Notes under the pieces: generated by a model
The model's database searches: none
Seen by the model: the letters and a program-made list of their open reading frames with translations, nothing else
Told to the model about the DNA's origin: nothing
Translations under genes and position numbers: made by a program
Source of the DNA: Deltaproteobacteria bacterium
GTDB taxonomy: Bacteria; Desulfobacterota; Binatia; Binatales; Binataceae
Reading direction: 5' to 3'
NCBI GenBank assembly: GCA_021780755.1
Contig: JAJXYF010000041.1
Location: 1-64,000, forward strand
Length of the DNA: 64,000 nucleotides
Shown here: positions 45,153 to 54,551 of the stretch, one piece after another
Position numbering within the stretch: the stretch's first letter is position 1
Layout of the letters: every line of letters starts with the position of its first letter

Positions 45153-45938
45153 ATGCATGAGCTGCGGCTGATGTGGCGCAACACGCGGATGGTGGTGTTA
45201 TGCGCGATATCGGCCGCGCTGTATGCGGCGGTGCTGGTCCCGTTCAAGGTGGTGCCGTTGATTCCGGGCGTTACCGAACTGCGCCCCGCCAACGCGATTC
45301 CAGTTGTATGCTCGTTTCTCTTCGGACCGGCGGCGGCGTGGGGCGCCGCCATCGGAAACATGATCGGCGATTTCTTTGGCGGCGTCGGCCCCGGCGATAT
45401 CTTCGGCTTCTTCGCCAACCTGTTCTACGGCTACATACCGTACAAGGCGTGGAGCATTATTGCCCGCGGTCAGAGCCCGATCAGCCGCTCGCCAATGAAT
45501 ATCGCGAAGTACATCGCGGTTTGTCTGGCGGCCAGCGTGTTGTGTGCCGATCTCGTCGGATGGGGTGACAACCTGCTCGGCTTTCGTCCGTTCAGCATCC
45601 TGGGCAATGTGATCATCTTCAACAATATGTTGTCGGCACTCTTTCTTTCGCCGCTGATTCTAATCGGCGTCTATCCGCGGGTGCGCGCGGGCCGGATGCT
45701 CTATCGCGACGTGATGCCGGAACTCGTGGAGCGATCGCGGGCGCGACAAGTGACGGGCCTGGCGATCCTGGTTGTGGGCGAAGTCGGCGCATGGGTGGTC
45801 GGCAACCTGGTCTCGACCGGCTACTGGATACCGTCATTTCTGCCGGCAAGTTTCGCTCAGCCGCCCTATGACAAGTCGATCGCGGTAATGGTCAGTCCGC
45901 TGATTGTCTGCGCGATAGCTGGGACCTTGATGATGTGA
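45153..45938 (+). CDS. ECF transporter S-component-like membrane protein (QueT-type)
   Basis: 261 residues with about six membrane helices. Substrate-binding S component: N-terminal helix, then ELRPANAIPVVCSFLFGPAAAWGAAIGNMIGDFFGGVGPGDIFGF, a region with polar and Gly-rich residues usual for this family. The transported substrate cannot be told; QueT-like proteins import queuosine precursors. It overlaps the ATPase start by 4 nt (GTGA) and sits with the A and T genes as a complete transporter operon. Confidence 0.8.
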   Translation: MHELRLMWRNTRMVVLCAISAALYAAVLVPFKVVPLIPGVTELRPANAIPVVCSFLFGPAAAWGAAIGNMIGDFFGGVGPGDIFGFFANLFYGYIPYKAWSIIARGQSPISRSPMNIAKYIAVCLAASVLCADLVGWGDNLLGFRPFSILGNVIIFNNMLSALFLSPLILIGVYPRVRAGRMLYRDVMPELVERSRARQVTGLAILVVGEVGAWVVGNLVSTGYWIPSFLPASFAQPPYDKSIAVMVSPLIVCAIAGTLMM

Positions 45939-47671
45939 AGCCGCGCGAATCCGATCATATCTCGGCTGCCAGCGCGGCGGCGCTCGAGGGCGTTAGCTTC
46001 ACTTACGCCGGCGGGGGTCGCGCGGCGCTCCAACAGTTGCGTTTCGAGCTGCGGCGGGGCGAGATGGTGGGAATCATGGGGGCTTCGGGCGCCGGCAAAT
46101 CGACGCTGGCGAAATGCCTCAACCGGATTGTGCCGCGCTTTGAGGACGGCGAATTTGGCGGGGTCGTGCGAATCAGCGGCCGCGCGCTCGACGGCGAACG
46201 GGTATGCGACATCGCCCCGATGGTCGGGATGGTCTTCCAGGATTTCGAGGCGCAACTGTTCTCGACCAACGTCGCGCACGAAGTCGCCTTCGCGATGGAG
46301 CAAATTGGCCTGCCGCGCAAGGAGATCGCCGCGCGTATCGGACCGGCGCTCGATGCGGTTGGGCTGGCGGGCTTCGATGATCGCGACCCGACCTCGCTCT
46401 CGGGCGGCGAGAAGCAGCGGCTCGCGATCGCGTCCGTGCTGGCGCTGAGGCCCGGCGTGGTGGTGCTCGACGAGCCGACCAGCGATCTCGATCCCGAGGG
46501 CAAGGCGGAGGTGTTCGCGCTGATTCGCCGGATGCGCGAGCAGGGACTCAGCCTGGTCGTGATCGAGCACGAGGCCGAAGAGCTGCGCAACTGCGATCGA
46601 ATCGTGGTATTGCGCGACGGCGAAATTATCGTCGATGGGCCGCCCGCCGAAGTCATGATCCGGCTCGCTCTGCTGGAGGAGTGCGGGGTGCATCCGCCCG
46701 ACGTCAATCGCGTCATGGCGCTGATCGGCATCGAGCGGCACGCGGCGTCGATCGACGAGGCCGAGGCGATCATACGTGCGCGCTACCCGCGACTGCCGGC
46801 GGTGCACGAAGAGACGGCCGCGATCACGGATCGTGCGTCGGCGCAGGCCGGCGCGACGGTCGAAGATACGCCGGCGCTGTTGCGCGTCGATCATCTGAGT
46901 TTCGCCTATCCGTTTGGGCCGCGCGTGCTCGATGACGTTTGCCTTGAGATCGCGGCGGGCGAGTTCATCGCGATAATCGGCCAAAACGGATCGGGCAAGA
47001 CCACGCTGGCGAAGCATCTGGTCGGACTGATCGCGACGGGGGAGGGCAAAATCAAGATCGGCGGCCGCGATCGAGCGACCCTGCACGCCGCCGAGACCGC
47101 GCATCAAGTGGGCTATGTGTTTCAGAATCCCGACCATCAGATCTTTGCCGCAACGGTGGCCGACGAGGTTGCCTTCGGCCCGCGCAACTTCGGGTTGGAC
47201 GATGCCGAGATTGCACGTCGCTCCGAGGAGGTTCTGAGTGCGGTCAACCTGACCGCCGAGCGCGAGCGCGATCCCTTCCTGTTGAGCAAGGGCGAACGCC
47301 AGCGGCTGGCGGTGGCGAGCGTACTCGCGTTGCGGCCGCGCGTGCTGATTCTCGATGAGCCGACCACCGGCCTCGATTACCGCGAGCAGCGTCGCATGAT
47401 GGGACTGATCGGCGACCTCAATCGCGCCGGCATCGCGATCGTGATGATCACGCACACGCCCTGGCTGGTCGCTGAGTATGCGCGCCGGGTCGTATTGCTG
47501 CGCAAGGGCCGGGTGATGTTCGACGGTGACGTGCGCGAATTCTTTACGCGCGACGAGTTGCTCGCGAACTCCTCGTTCCGGCCGCCCGAGGCGACTTTGC
47601 TGGGCCGCCGGTTCGGCGTCGCGGCGCTCCGTCCCGATGAACTGGCCGATTGGATTACGGGGCACGCCTGA
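45935..47671 (+). CDS. ECF transporter fused double ATPase
   Basis: 578 residues from GTG 45935. Two ABC domains are fused head to tail. Domain 1 (about 5-250): Walker A GASGAGKST, signature LSGGEKQR, Walker B VVLDEPTSDLD. Domain 2 (about 305-560): Walker A GQNGSGKTT, signature LSKGERQR, Walker B LILDEPTTGLD. The second signature has Lys in place of Gly. It should hydrolyse ATP to energise the S component, via the T component. Stop overlaps the next start. Confidence 0.92.
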   Translation: MKPRESDHISAASAAALEGVSFTYAGGGRAALQQLRFELRRGEMVGIMGASGAGKSTLAKCLNRIVPRFEDGEFGGVVRISGRALDGERVCDIAPMVGMVFQDFEAQLFSTNVAHEVAFAMEQIGLPRKEIAARIGPALDAVGLAGFDDRDPTSLSGGEKQRLAIASVLALRPGVVVLDEPTSDLDPEGKAEVFALIRRMREQGLSLVVIEHEAEELRNCDRIVVLRDGEIIVDGPPAEVMIRLALLEECGVHPPDVNRVMALIGIERHAASIDEAEAIIRARYPRLPAVHEETAAITDRASAQAGATVEDTPALLRVDHLSFAYPFGPRVLDDVCLEIAAGEFIAIIGQNGSGKTTLAKHLVGLIATGEGKIKIGGRDRATLHAAETAHQVGYVFQNPDHQIFAATVADEVAFGPRNFGLDDAEIARRSEEVLSAVNLTAERERDPFLLSKGERQRLAVASVLALRPRVLILDEPTTGLDYREQRRMMGLIGDLNRAGIAIVMITHTPWLVAEYARRVVLLRKGRVMFDGDVREFFTRDELLANSSFRPPEATLLGRRFGVAALRPDELADWITGHA

Positions 47672-48456
47672 TGCCGATTTATCTCTACCTCGACAACAGC
47701 AGCGTGGTTCACCGGCTGAATCCGACCGTGAAGGTGTTCGCGTTGTTCATCATGTTCTGGTCGGTCTATTGGGTGGACCATCCGCTGGCCCTGCTGCCGC
47801 TCGGACTGCTGATGGTCGCGATGGCGCAACTGACGGGTTCGTGGCCCAACTTTTATCGCCTGCGCTGGCTTTTCATCCTGCTGATTTTCTTCACGACGCT
47901 CGCGTGGATGGTGTTCTATCGCAAGGGGCCGGCGCTGATTAACACGCGCATCATTCATCTGAGCCGGGCGTCGCTGATGTTCGGTCTGGGGCGCGGGCTG
48001 AAGCTCGCGGAACTGCTCGCGACGTCGGTGTTGTTTCTTTCGACGACCAAGGTCGAGGAATTCACGGCAGGCCTGCAGCGGTTGGGCGTGCCGTATCGGG
48101 TGGGTTTCGCGATCACGCTTTCGTTCAGGCTGGTGCCGCTGTTTATCGACTCGGCACTGACGGTCGTGCAGGCGCAAAGTCTGCGCGGCTACGAGTTCAA
48201 TCGGGGCGGTCCGCTGGAGCGCGTGAAGCGCTATGTTCCGGTCGTGATTCCCGTCTTCATGGGCGCGCTGCGCAAGGCCAACAACATGGCGATGGCTCTG
48301 GAAGCCCGCGGCTTCGGCATCAGCGCGGTGCCGACCAGCTATATCGACTATCCGATTGATACTCGCGACCGGGTGGCGTTCGCGGCGCTGACCGGGCTCG
48401 GCGTGGTTTATTTCCTGATTTATTACATGGGCTATGGCGCCATCTCGGTGAACTAG
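47671..48456 (+). CDS. ECF transporter T component
   Basis: 261 residues from ATG 47671, overlapping the ATPase stop (TGATG). The TTG at 47650 would add seven residues. It has about five membrane helices and the coupling-helix motif ALEARGFG near residue 208, plus the QAQSLRGYEF motif near residue 171 that docks on the ATPases. Part of a complete ECF-type importer at the inner membrane. No riboswitch was recognised upstream of the operon. Confidence 0.9.
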   Translation: MPIYLYLDNSSVVHRLNPTVKVFALFIMFWSVYWVDHPLALLPLGLLMVAMAQLTGSWPNFYRLRWLFILLIFFTTLAWMVFYRKGPALINTRIIHLSRASLMFGLGRGLKLAELLATSVLFLSTTKVEEFTAGLQRLGVPYRVGFAITLSFRLVPLFIDSALTVVQAQSLRGYEFNRGGPLERVKRYVPVVIPVFMGALRKANNMAMALEARGFGISAVPTSYIDYPIDTRDRVAFAALTGLGVVYFLIYYMGYGAISVN

Positions 48457-48570
48457 AGCGGTTCGGTTGCGGCGCTTCGATCGGCCGGCACCACTGCGAA
48501 ATTTTGCTGGAGCGTCGCGGCGGATGCGTGCTAGCGTGAATGCGAATTTACTGAGAGGCTGAATGCGGCG

Positions 48571-48840
48571 ATGCTCTTCGTAATTATCGGTCACGACGGT
48601 CCCAACGGAGCGGCGTTGCGACCCACGGTACGCCCGGCGCATCTTGAAAACCTCCGGCCGCTGGTCGAGAGCGGTAAGGTGGTGGTCGGTGGGCCCTTCA
48701 CCGACGGCAGCGGCAGCCTGATCGTTGCCGACTTCGAGAGCGAGGCCGCGGCGAAGGCGTTTGCGCAGAGCGATCCATACGTCACGCAGGGCGTATTCGA
48801 GCGGGTTGAAATCAAACCATTTCGCAAGGTCGTGCCCTGA
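48571..48840 (+). CDS. YCII-family protein
   Basis: 89 residues. YCII-like beta-alpha-beta fold: N-terminal FVIIGHDGPNG, the RPAHLENLRPL helix and GGPFTDGSGSLIVADF, then a helix with FAQSDPYVTQGVFERVEIKPF. Family members are small ferredoxin-like proteins; some have lactone-isomerase or hydrolase activity. It lies 27 nt upstream of the CoA-transferase pair. Function is not assigned. Confidence 0.8.
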   Translation: MLFVIIGHDGPNGAALRPTVRPAHLENLRPLVESGKVVVGGPFTDGSGSLIVADFESEAAAKAFAQSDPYVTQGVFERVEIKPFRKVVP

Positions 48841-48867
48841 CGGCGGCGGGCTTGCGACGGAGCACTG

Positions 48868-50076
48868 ATGGCGGGAGCATTATCGAGCCTCAAAGTCGTC
48901 GAAATCGGTGAAATGGCGTCGGCGCCGTACGCGTCCAAGCTGATGGCGGACATGGGCGCGGAAGTGATCAAGGTCGAGCGGCCCGGCGCCGGCGACCACG
49001 CGCGCGTGCGCGGTCCCTTTCCCGGCGGTCAACCGCATCCCGAAAAGAGCGGCCTTTTTCTCTACCTCAACACCAACAAGCTCGGTGTCACGCTCGACAT
49101 CGCGCGTCCCGAGGGTTTCGAGATTCTGGAGAAACTCGTCGCACAGGCCGACGTGCTGATTCACAACGTATGGCCACCCGACATGGACCGTGCTGGTCTC
49201 AATTTTGAGCGTCTGCGCAAGGTCAATCCACGCCTGGTGATGACCTCGATTACGCCGTTCGGATTGACCGGGCCGTATCGAAACCTGCGCGCCGAGGAGT
49301 TGACTGTATGGTCGGCGGGCGGCGTCTGCGTGCTCAACGGCGCCGGTCCGGACCATCCCGAACTGCCGCCGCTCAAGACCTTTGGCCATCAGGCGGGATT
49401 CCAGGGTGGCGTGCACGGTGCGGTCGCGACGATGGGCGCGGTGATGGCGCAATTGCGCGACGGCGAGGGACAGCATGTCGATGTGTCGTGCCAGGAAGCG
49501 ATCGCGTCGCAGCTTGAACTGACCTTCGAGTACTGGCCGTACATGAAGCTCATCGCGACGCGCCTGGGCAAGAAGCCGATTCAGCCGCTGGAGGCGATGC
49601 AATGCAAGGACGGCTGGATTTACGTGTGCTGCGTCGAGGAACATCAATGGAAGGCCTTCGTTGACCTGATGGGGAATCCGGAATGGGCGGGCGAAGAGAT
49701 CTTCGCCGATCGTCTCAAGCGCGGCGAGAACTGGGAGGCGTTGGTCATCTTCCTCGAAGAATACGTCAGAGAACAGACTGTTCTTGAACTCTACAAAAAG
49801 GCACAAGCACGGCGAATTCCGTTCGCGCCAGTCTCGACCATGGGGGATCTGCTCAATTCGGAACATCTGCAGGCGCGCGGCTTCTTCGTCGAGATCGCGC
49901 AGCCCGTCGCCGGTACGCACAAGTATCCCGGCGCCCCGCTCAAATACGGCGCGACGCCGTGGGAAATCCGGATGCCGGCGCCGATCCTGGGACAGCATAA
50001 CGGCGAAATCTTCGGGCAGCGGCTGGGCCTGTCGGCCGCGCGGCTCGACCAACTCAAGCGCACGGGTGTGATTTAA
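48868..50076 (+). CDS. family III CoA-transferase, subunit without the usual Asp
   Basis: 402 residues with family III CoA-transferase fold: KVVEIGEMASAPYASKLMADMGAEVIKVERP at the start and GLTGPY near residue 132. In the region of the catalytic Asp (four residues before GVHGA) it has FGHQAGFQGGVHGA, where Gly stands in the Asp place. The following gene, 1 nt on, keeps the Asp. The two probably form a heteromer in which only one subunit carries the acyl-CoA nucleophile. Substrate unknown. Confidence 0.85.
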   Translation: MAGALSSLKVVEIGEMASAPYASKLMADMGAEVIKVERPGAGDHARVRGPFPGGQPHPEKSGLFLYLNTNKLGVTLDIARPEGFEILEKLVAQADVLIHNVWPPDMDRAGLNFERLRKVNPRLVMTSITPFGLTGPYRNLRAEELTVWSAGGVCVLNGAGPDHPELPPLKTFGHQAGFQGGVHGAVATMGAVMAQLRDGEGQHVDVSCQEAIASQLELTFEYWPYMKLIATRLGKKPIQPLEAMQCKDGWIYVCCVEEHQWKAFVDLMGNPEWAGEEIFADRLKRGENWEALVIFLEEYVREQTVLELYKKAQARRIPFAPVSTMGDLLNSEHLQARGFFVEIAQPVAGTHKYPGAPLKYGATPWEIRMPAPILGQHNGEIFGQRLGLSAARLDQLKRTGVI

Positions 50077-51324
50077 ATGGCACGGCCACCGCTCGACGGC
50101 ATTCGCATCGCGGACTTCACATGGGTGTGGGCGGGTCCCTACTGCACGCTGCAACTGGCGCATCTGGGCGCGGACGTGATTCGCATCGAGACCAAAACGC
50201 GCCCATGCGTTACGCGCTTGCTGCCGCCCTGGCCGGACATGAAGCCCGGCGGAATGAATCGCTCCGGGTATTTCAATCAGTACAGCCAGGGCAAGCGTTC
50301 GGTCACGCTCAACTTCAAGGATCCCGCCGCGCACGAGATCGCGCGAAAGTTGATCGCGAAGAGCGACGTGGTGATCAACAACTTCGCGCATGGCGTGATG
50401 GAAAAGATGGGGTTCGGTTATGAGGCGGTGCGCAAGATCAAGCCGGACATCATCGCGATCTCACTTACCGGTTACGGTGATACCGGACCTTACCGCGACT
50501 ACATCGCCTATGGGCCGGCGCAGGTGCCGCTGTCGGGACTGTCGGCGCTGACCGGTTATCGCGATTGGCCGCCGATGCATGCCGGCTTCAGCTACGCTGA
50601 TCCTAACGGGGGCGTGCACGGAGCGTTCGCGATTATCGCGGCGCTGTTTCATCGCGCCAAGACCGGGCAGGGCCAGTACATCGACATGAGCCAATGGGAA
50701 TGCGCGATGGGAGTGCTCGCCGAGGGCATCCTTGAGTACACCATGAACGGGCGCGAGCCGGAGCGCATCGGCAATGAGGATCCGCAGATGGCGCCGCATG
50801 GCATCTACCGCTGCGTCGATCGTCCGGACAAGGTAATGGGCGTGGTGGTCGATCAATTTGTCGCGATCGCGGTGGCTGACGAGGCCGAGTTCGGCCGCTT
50901 CGCCAGCACGATCGGTAAGCCGCAACTGTGCGGCGATACGAAGTTCGCGACCCTCAAGGCGCGCAAATCCAACGAGCAAGAACTCAATCGCATCGTTGAG
51001 GAATGGACCGTGAGCCATACCGCCGTCGAAGTCGCGCGCGTTTTGCAGGAGGCGGGAATTGCCGCGGCGGTCGTGGCCGACAACAAATTCCTTTCCGAAG
51101 AAGATCCGCATTTAAAGGAACGGAATTACTTCGTGTACAAGGAGCATCCCGAGGTCGGCACCCTTCAGCATTGCGGCATGCCGTGGAAGATGAGCCGGAC
51201 CGAGACTTCAGTGCGGTCGGCGGCGCCGTGCATCGGACAGCACACCGACGAAGTGTTGACGGAGGTGCTTGGCTACAGCGCCGATGACGTCGCGAAGCTT
51301 CGCGCGCAAGGCGCGCTCGATTAG
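50077..51324 (+). CDS. family III CoA-transferase, catalytic subunit
   Basis: 415 residues. N-terminal IRIADFTWVWAGPYCTLQLAHLGADVIRIETK and later SLTGYGDTGPYRDYIAYGPAQ are family features. The presumed nucleophile is the Asp in SYADPNGGVHGA near residue 173, four residues before GVHGA. It follows the first subunit with the start directly after the stop. Adjacent paired subunits of this size are known for succinyl-CoA-using transferases such as SmtAB and BbsEF; which acid is activated here is unknown. Confidence 0.88.
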   Translation: MARPPLDGIRIADFTWVWAGPYCTLQLAHLGADVIRIETKTRPCVTRLLPPWPDMKPGGMNRSGYFNQYSQGKRSVTLNFKDPAAHEIARKLIAKSDVVINNFAHGVMEKMGFGYEAVRKIKPDIIAISLTGYGDTGPYRDYIAYGPAQVPLSGLSALTGYRDWPPMHAGFSYADPNGGVHGAFAIIAALFHRAKTGQGQYIDMSQWECAMGVLAEGILEYTMNGREPERIGNEDPQMAPHGIYRCVDRPDKVMGVVVDQFVAIAVADEAEFGRFASTIGKPQLCGDTKFATLKARKSNEQELNRIVEEWTVSHTAVEVARVLQEAGIAAAVVADNKFLSEEDPHLKERNYFVYKEHPEVGTLQHCGMPWKMSRTETSVRSAAPCIGQHTDEVLTEVLGYSADDVAKLRAQGALD

Positions 51325-51390
51325 TTTGACGAAATTTGCGGACGACCAAACCTGAAGTATCACATCAGGAAACACGGGAGACTCAGGGCG

Positions 51391-52236
51391 ATGGCGGAAT
51401 TTAAAGTATTACTTGATGGGTTGATGTTCACCGAAGGGCCGCGCTGGCATGACGGCAAGCTCTACTTCTCGGATATGCACGCGCACAAGGTGATGTCGGT
51501 CGATCTGGACGGCAAGGCGAAGACCATCGCGGAGGTGCCGGCGTGGCCTTCGGGTTTAGGATGGCTGCCGGACGGACGCCTGCTGATCGTCTCGATGACG
51601 GACCGCAAGGTGCTGCGCCAGGACGCGGATGGGCTGAAGGTCCACGCCGATATCAGCAAGCTCGCGTCGTTCCATTGCAACGATATGGTGACCGACGGCA
51701 GGGGCCGCTGCTACGTCGGGAACTTTGGCTACGACCTGTTGACCGACGCGCCGAAAAAGCCCGCCGAACTGGTGCTGGTGAATCCTGATGGCTCAGCGCG
51801 CGTCGCCGCGACCGGCCTCGATTTTCCCAACGGCACGGTGATTACGCCCGACGGCAAGACGCTGGTGGTCGGCGAATCGATGGGTCATCAACTGACCGCG
51901 TTTGATATCCAGAGCGACGGCTCGCTGACGAATCGCCGGGTGTGGGCGAAGCTCGATGAGGGTGCTGTTCCCGACGGCATCGCGCTCGATGCGGAGGGTG
52001 CGATTTGGGTCGCGTCGCCGATGACGTTCGAGTTGCTGCGCGTGCGCGAGGGCGGGGCGGTGGCCGAGCGGCTGAAATTCGACACGATGCCGATCGCCTG
52101 CGCGCTCGGCGGTCCGGGGCGCCGCACGCTGTTTATGCTGACCTCGGACAGCATCAACCCCGACGAATGCCGCGCGAAGAAGGCCTCCAAAATCTGGATC
52201 AAGGAAGTGGCGGTGGCCGGCGCCGGATGGCCATAA
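51391..52236 (+). CDS. SMP-30/gluconolactonase-like protein
   Basis: 281 residues. Beta-propeller of the SMP-30 family: FTEGPRWHDGKLYFSDMHAHKV (Glu metal ligand near residue 15), SGLGWLPDGRLLI, CNDMVTDGRGRCYVGNFG and FPNGTVITPDGKTLVVGES, with later DGIALDAEGAIWVASP. It should hydrolyse a lactone using a divalent metal. Cytoplasmic, no signal peptide. Probably in the same plus-strand unit as the CoA-transferases, 66 nt away. Confidence 0.88.
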   Translation: MAEFKVLLDGLMFTEGPRWHDGKLYFSDMHAHKVMSVDLDGKAKTIAEVPAWPSGLGWLPDGRLLIVSMTDRKVLRQDADGLKVHADISKLASFHCNDMVTDGRGRCYVGNFGYDLLTDAPKKPAELVLVNPDGSARVAATGLDFPNGTVITPDGKTLVVGESMGHQLTAFDIQSDGSLTNRRVWAKLDEGAVPDGIALDAEGAIWVASPMTFELLRVREGGAVAERLKFDTMPIACALGGPGRRTLFMLTSDSINPDECRAKKASKIWIKEVAVAGAGWP

Positions 52237-52285
52237 TGCTTGTGCGGATGCGCGCACGACCGTCCGCCATTCTCAACCTGAATGG

Positions 52286-53620
52286 GTGCCACCGAGCGTG
52301 ACCGCAATCACTAATGCCGACATTTTCGCCGACCGTCGCCGGCGTTTCCTCGATGCGATCGGGCCGGGCGCGATCGCCATCATCCCGTCCGCGCCGGTCG
52401 CGCTCCGCTCGGGCGATGTCGAATTCATCTATCGGCAGGACAATGATTTCTATTATTTGACGGGGTTCGCGGAGCCGGAGTCGGTCGCGCTGTTCGCGCC
52501 GGACTCGCAAGAACCGTTTATGCTCTTCGTGCGGGCGCGCGACAAGGAGCGCGAGACGTGGACCGGCCGCCGCGCCGGTATCGAGGGTGCCGTCGCGGAT
52601 TACGGCGCCAATCGCGCCTTCACGATCGACGAACTCGACGGCGTACTGCGCCGCCATCTGGACAAGGTCGATCGCGTCTATTATCCGCTGGGCGCTAACG
52701 AGCGGATGAACGCGCGCATTCTGGAATTGTTGCGCGCCGCGCAGGCGATGCGTCCGCGCCTCGGCACCGGAGCGCATACGCTGCTCGATCCGCGCGAGCT
52801 GATTCACGAGGCGCGGCTGCACAAGCGTCCGGAAGAGCTGGCCGCGATGCGCGCCGCGATCGCGATTTCGGCCGAGGCCCACAAGGCCGCGATGCGCACG
52901 GCGCGCGGCGGCATGATGGAATGGCAGGTCGAGGCGACGGTTGACTATGCTTTTCGCTCGCGCGGCGCGGCGGGTCCGAGCTACCCGTCGATCATCGCGT
53001 CGGGGCCGAACGCGGCGACGCTGCACTACATCAACAACGATCGCGAGATGCGCACCGGCGAGCTGCTGCTGATCGACGCCGGATGCGAGTATTCCTTCTA
53101 CGCGTCCGATGTCACCCGCACTTTTCCCATCGGGGCGCGTTTCACGCCGTTGCGGCGCGACCTTTACGAAATCGTTCTGGCGGCGCAACTCAAGGGAATC
53201 GAGGCGATCAAGCCGGGAATCAAATTCGACGACCCGCACGACGCCGCCGTGCGCATCCTGGTCGAGGGGATGTGCCGCCTCGGGCTGGTGAAGGGGCCGG
53301 TCGAGGATGCGATTCGCGCCGGCGCATGGCGGCGTTACTACATGCATCGCACCAGCCATTGGCTCGGCATGGACGTGCACGACGTCGGGCTTTACCGCGT
53401 GGGCGGGGAATCGCGCACGCTCGAACCTGGCATGGTGCTCACGGTGGAGCCGGGGATTTACATCGCGTCCGACGATGCCGAGGCGCCCGAGGAATTTCGC
53501 GGTATCGGGATTCGCATCGAGGACGACATTCTCGTCACCGCCGATGGCCACGAAGTGATGACCGCGGCGGTGCCGAAGACGGTCGCCGACATCGAAACGC
53601 TGACGACCTCCGCCGGATAG
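52286..53620 (+). CDS. pepP: aminopeptidase P-type metallopeptidase
   Basis: 444 residues from GTG 52286 (another GTG at 52298 is possible). N-terminal domain with RRRRFLDAI, then QDNDFYYLTGFAEPESV. The pita-bread domain has the metal ligands in LLIDAGCEYSFYASDVTRTFPIG, HRTSHWLGMDVHD, LTVEPGIYI and IRIEDDILV. It removes N-terminal residues preceding proline. A cytoplasmic, two-metal enzyme. It is followed closely by convergent minus-strand genes. Confidence 0.93.
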   Translation: MPPSVTAITNADIFADRRRRFLDAIGPGAIAIIPSAPVALRSGDVEFIYRQDNDFYYLTGFAEPESVALFAPDSQEPFMLFVRARDKERETWTGRRAGIEGAVADYGANRAFTIDELDGVLRRHLDKVDRVYYPLGANERMNARILELLRAAQAMRPRLGTGAHTLLDPRELIHEARLHKRPEELAAMRAAIAISAEAHKAAMRTARGGMMEWQVEATVDYAFRSRGAAGPSYPSIIASGPNAATLHYINNDREMRTGELLLIDAGCEYSFYASDVTRTFPIGARFTPLRRDLYEIVLAAQLKGIEAIKPGIKFDDPHDAAVRILVEGMCRLGLVKGPVEDAIRAGAWRRYYMHRTSHWLGMDVHDVGLYRVGGESRTLEPGMVLTVEPGIYIASDDAEAPEEFRGIGIRIEDDILVTADGHEVMTAAVPKTVADIETLTTSAG

Positions 53621-53631
53621 AAGCGCGCCGC

Positions 53632-54522
53632 CTACAACTCGAGCGCGCTGGCGGTGCCAACGATGGCCTTGGTGCCGTCGGCCTTCTCGCACCAGACCTC
53701 TACCACGGCGCGAGTGCGCTTGCCCTCGGAGCGCCGCTCGACAATCCGACCGTGCGGTCCCGAGACCTCGTCCACCCACAGCACGTTCACCAGGCGCAGG
53801 TCGAACTTGCCGCCCACCATGAAGCCCAGCCCGAAACGCTGCGTCATCATCTCGCCAATCAGGCAGACTGACCACATGCCCTGCACAACGATGTCCGGGA
53901 AGCCGAGTTTGCGCGCCGCTTCCCCGTCGGTGTGATAGTTGATGCCCGGGCCCGAGAACGCCATGCACATCGCCTGCGAAATCGGGCGGGCGGGCGCGGC
54001 GATCGCTTCGCCGCCGCGATCGCCGACCTTGAACACGCGCGCGGAGGATTTTTCGCGATCGCGATCGACGGCAAAACCGCCGCCTTCGCCGCCACCTTCC
54101 GACGCAATCAGGAAACTCTGATGCGTGCGGCTGCGCTGGACGATGCGCCCGTCGGCGCCCATCAACAGCACTTCGTTGACGACGTATTCGCGATCGCGCT
54201 TGGCGTAGCGCTCGACCACCACTGAACGCGAATGCAATGTCTCGCCGACGCGAATCGGTGAGAAGCCTTCCCATTCCTGACGCGCGTGGAGATTGCCGAA
54301 CACGTTCGGCAAGTACCAGTCGAAAGTGCGGAAGACCGCCGAATGCACGACCAGCGCGGGCGCGATCGGATAGCCCAGCGGCGACGCGCCGCGATACCAC
54401 GGATGGTCGTCGCCGGTGGCGGCAATATAATTTTCTACCGCGTCGGCCGAGATTTCGTAATCGGTCCCGCCGAAGTCGCGGCCGACGTAAACTTCCTTCG
54501 CCTCGAATATTTCCGTCGCCAT
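53632..54522 (-). CDS. double hot-dog MaoC-like dehydratase
   Basis: 296 residues. Two hot-dog repeats: the first from about residue 20-130 with AENYIAATGDDHPWY-like sequence, the second from about residue 180-290 with INYHTDGEAARKLGFPDIVVQGMWS, which carries the hydratase Asp/His-type pattern. A Gly/Glu-rich linker lies between. It probably hydrates or dehydrates an enoyl-CoA. It is the last gene of a three-gene minus-strand operon with a thioesterase and an HCCA-isomerase-like gene. Confidence 0.82.
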   Translation of the reverse strand: MATEIFEAKEVYVGRDFGGTDYEISADAVENYIAATGDDHPWYRGASPLGYPIAPALVVHSAVFRTFDWYLPNVFGNLHARQEWEGFSPIRVGETLHSRSVVVERYAKRDREYVVNEVLLMGADGRIVQRSRTHQSFLIASEGGGEGGGFAVDRDREKSSARVFKVGDRGGEAIAAPARPISQAMCMAFSGPGINYHTDGEAARKLGFPDIVVQGMWSVCLIGEMMTQRFGLGFMVGGKFDLRLVNVLWVDEVSGPHGRIVERRSEGKRTRAVVEVWCEKADGTKAIVGTASALEL

Positions 54523-54551
54523 GTTACTCCCTCGACGCCGATCGCGGCCTG

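Noticed and set aside
45866-47665. 599-residue minus-strand frame
   Set aside because: It is antisense to the double ATPase; the length is due to GC bias.
48880-50391. 503-residue minus-strand frame
   Set aside because: It covers the CoA-transferase genes in the opposite direction without any motif.
52199-54400. 733-residue minus-strand frame
   Set aside because: It crosses aminopeptidase P and the MaoC-like gene in another frame and has an arginine-rich shadow composition.
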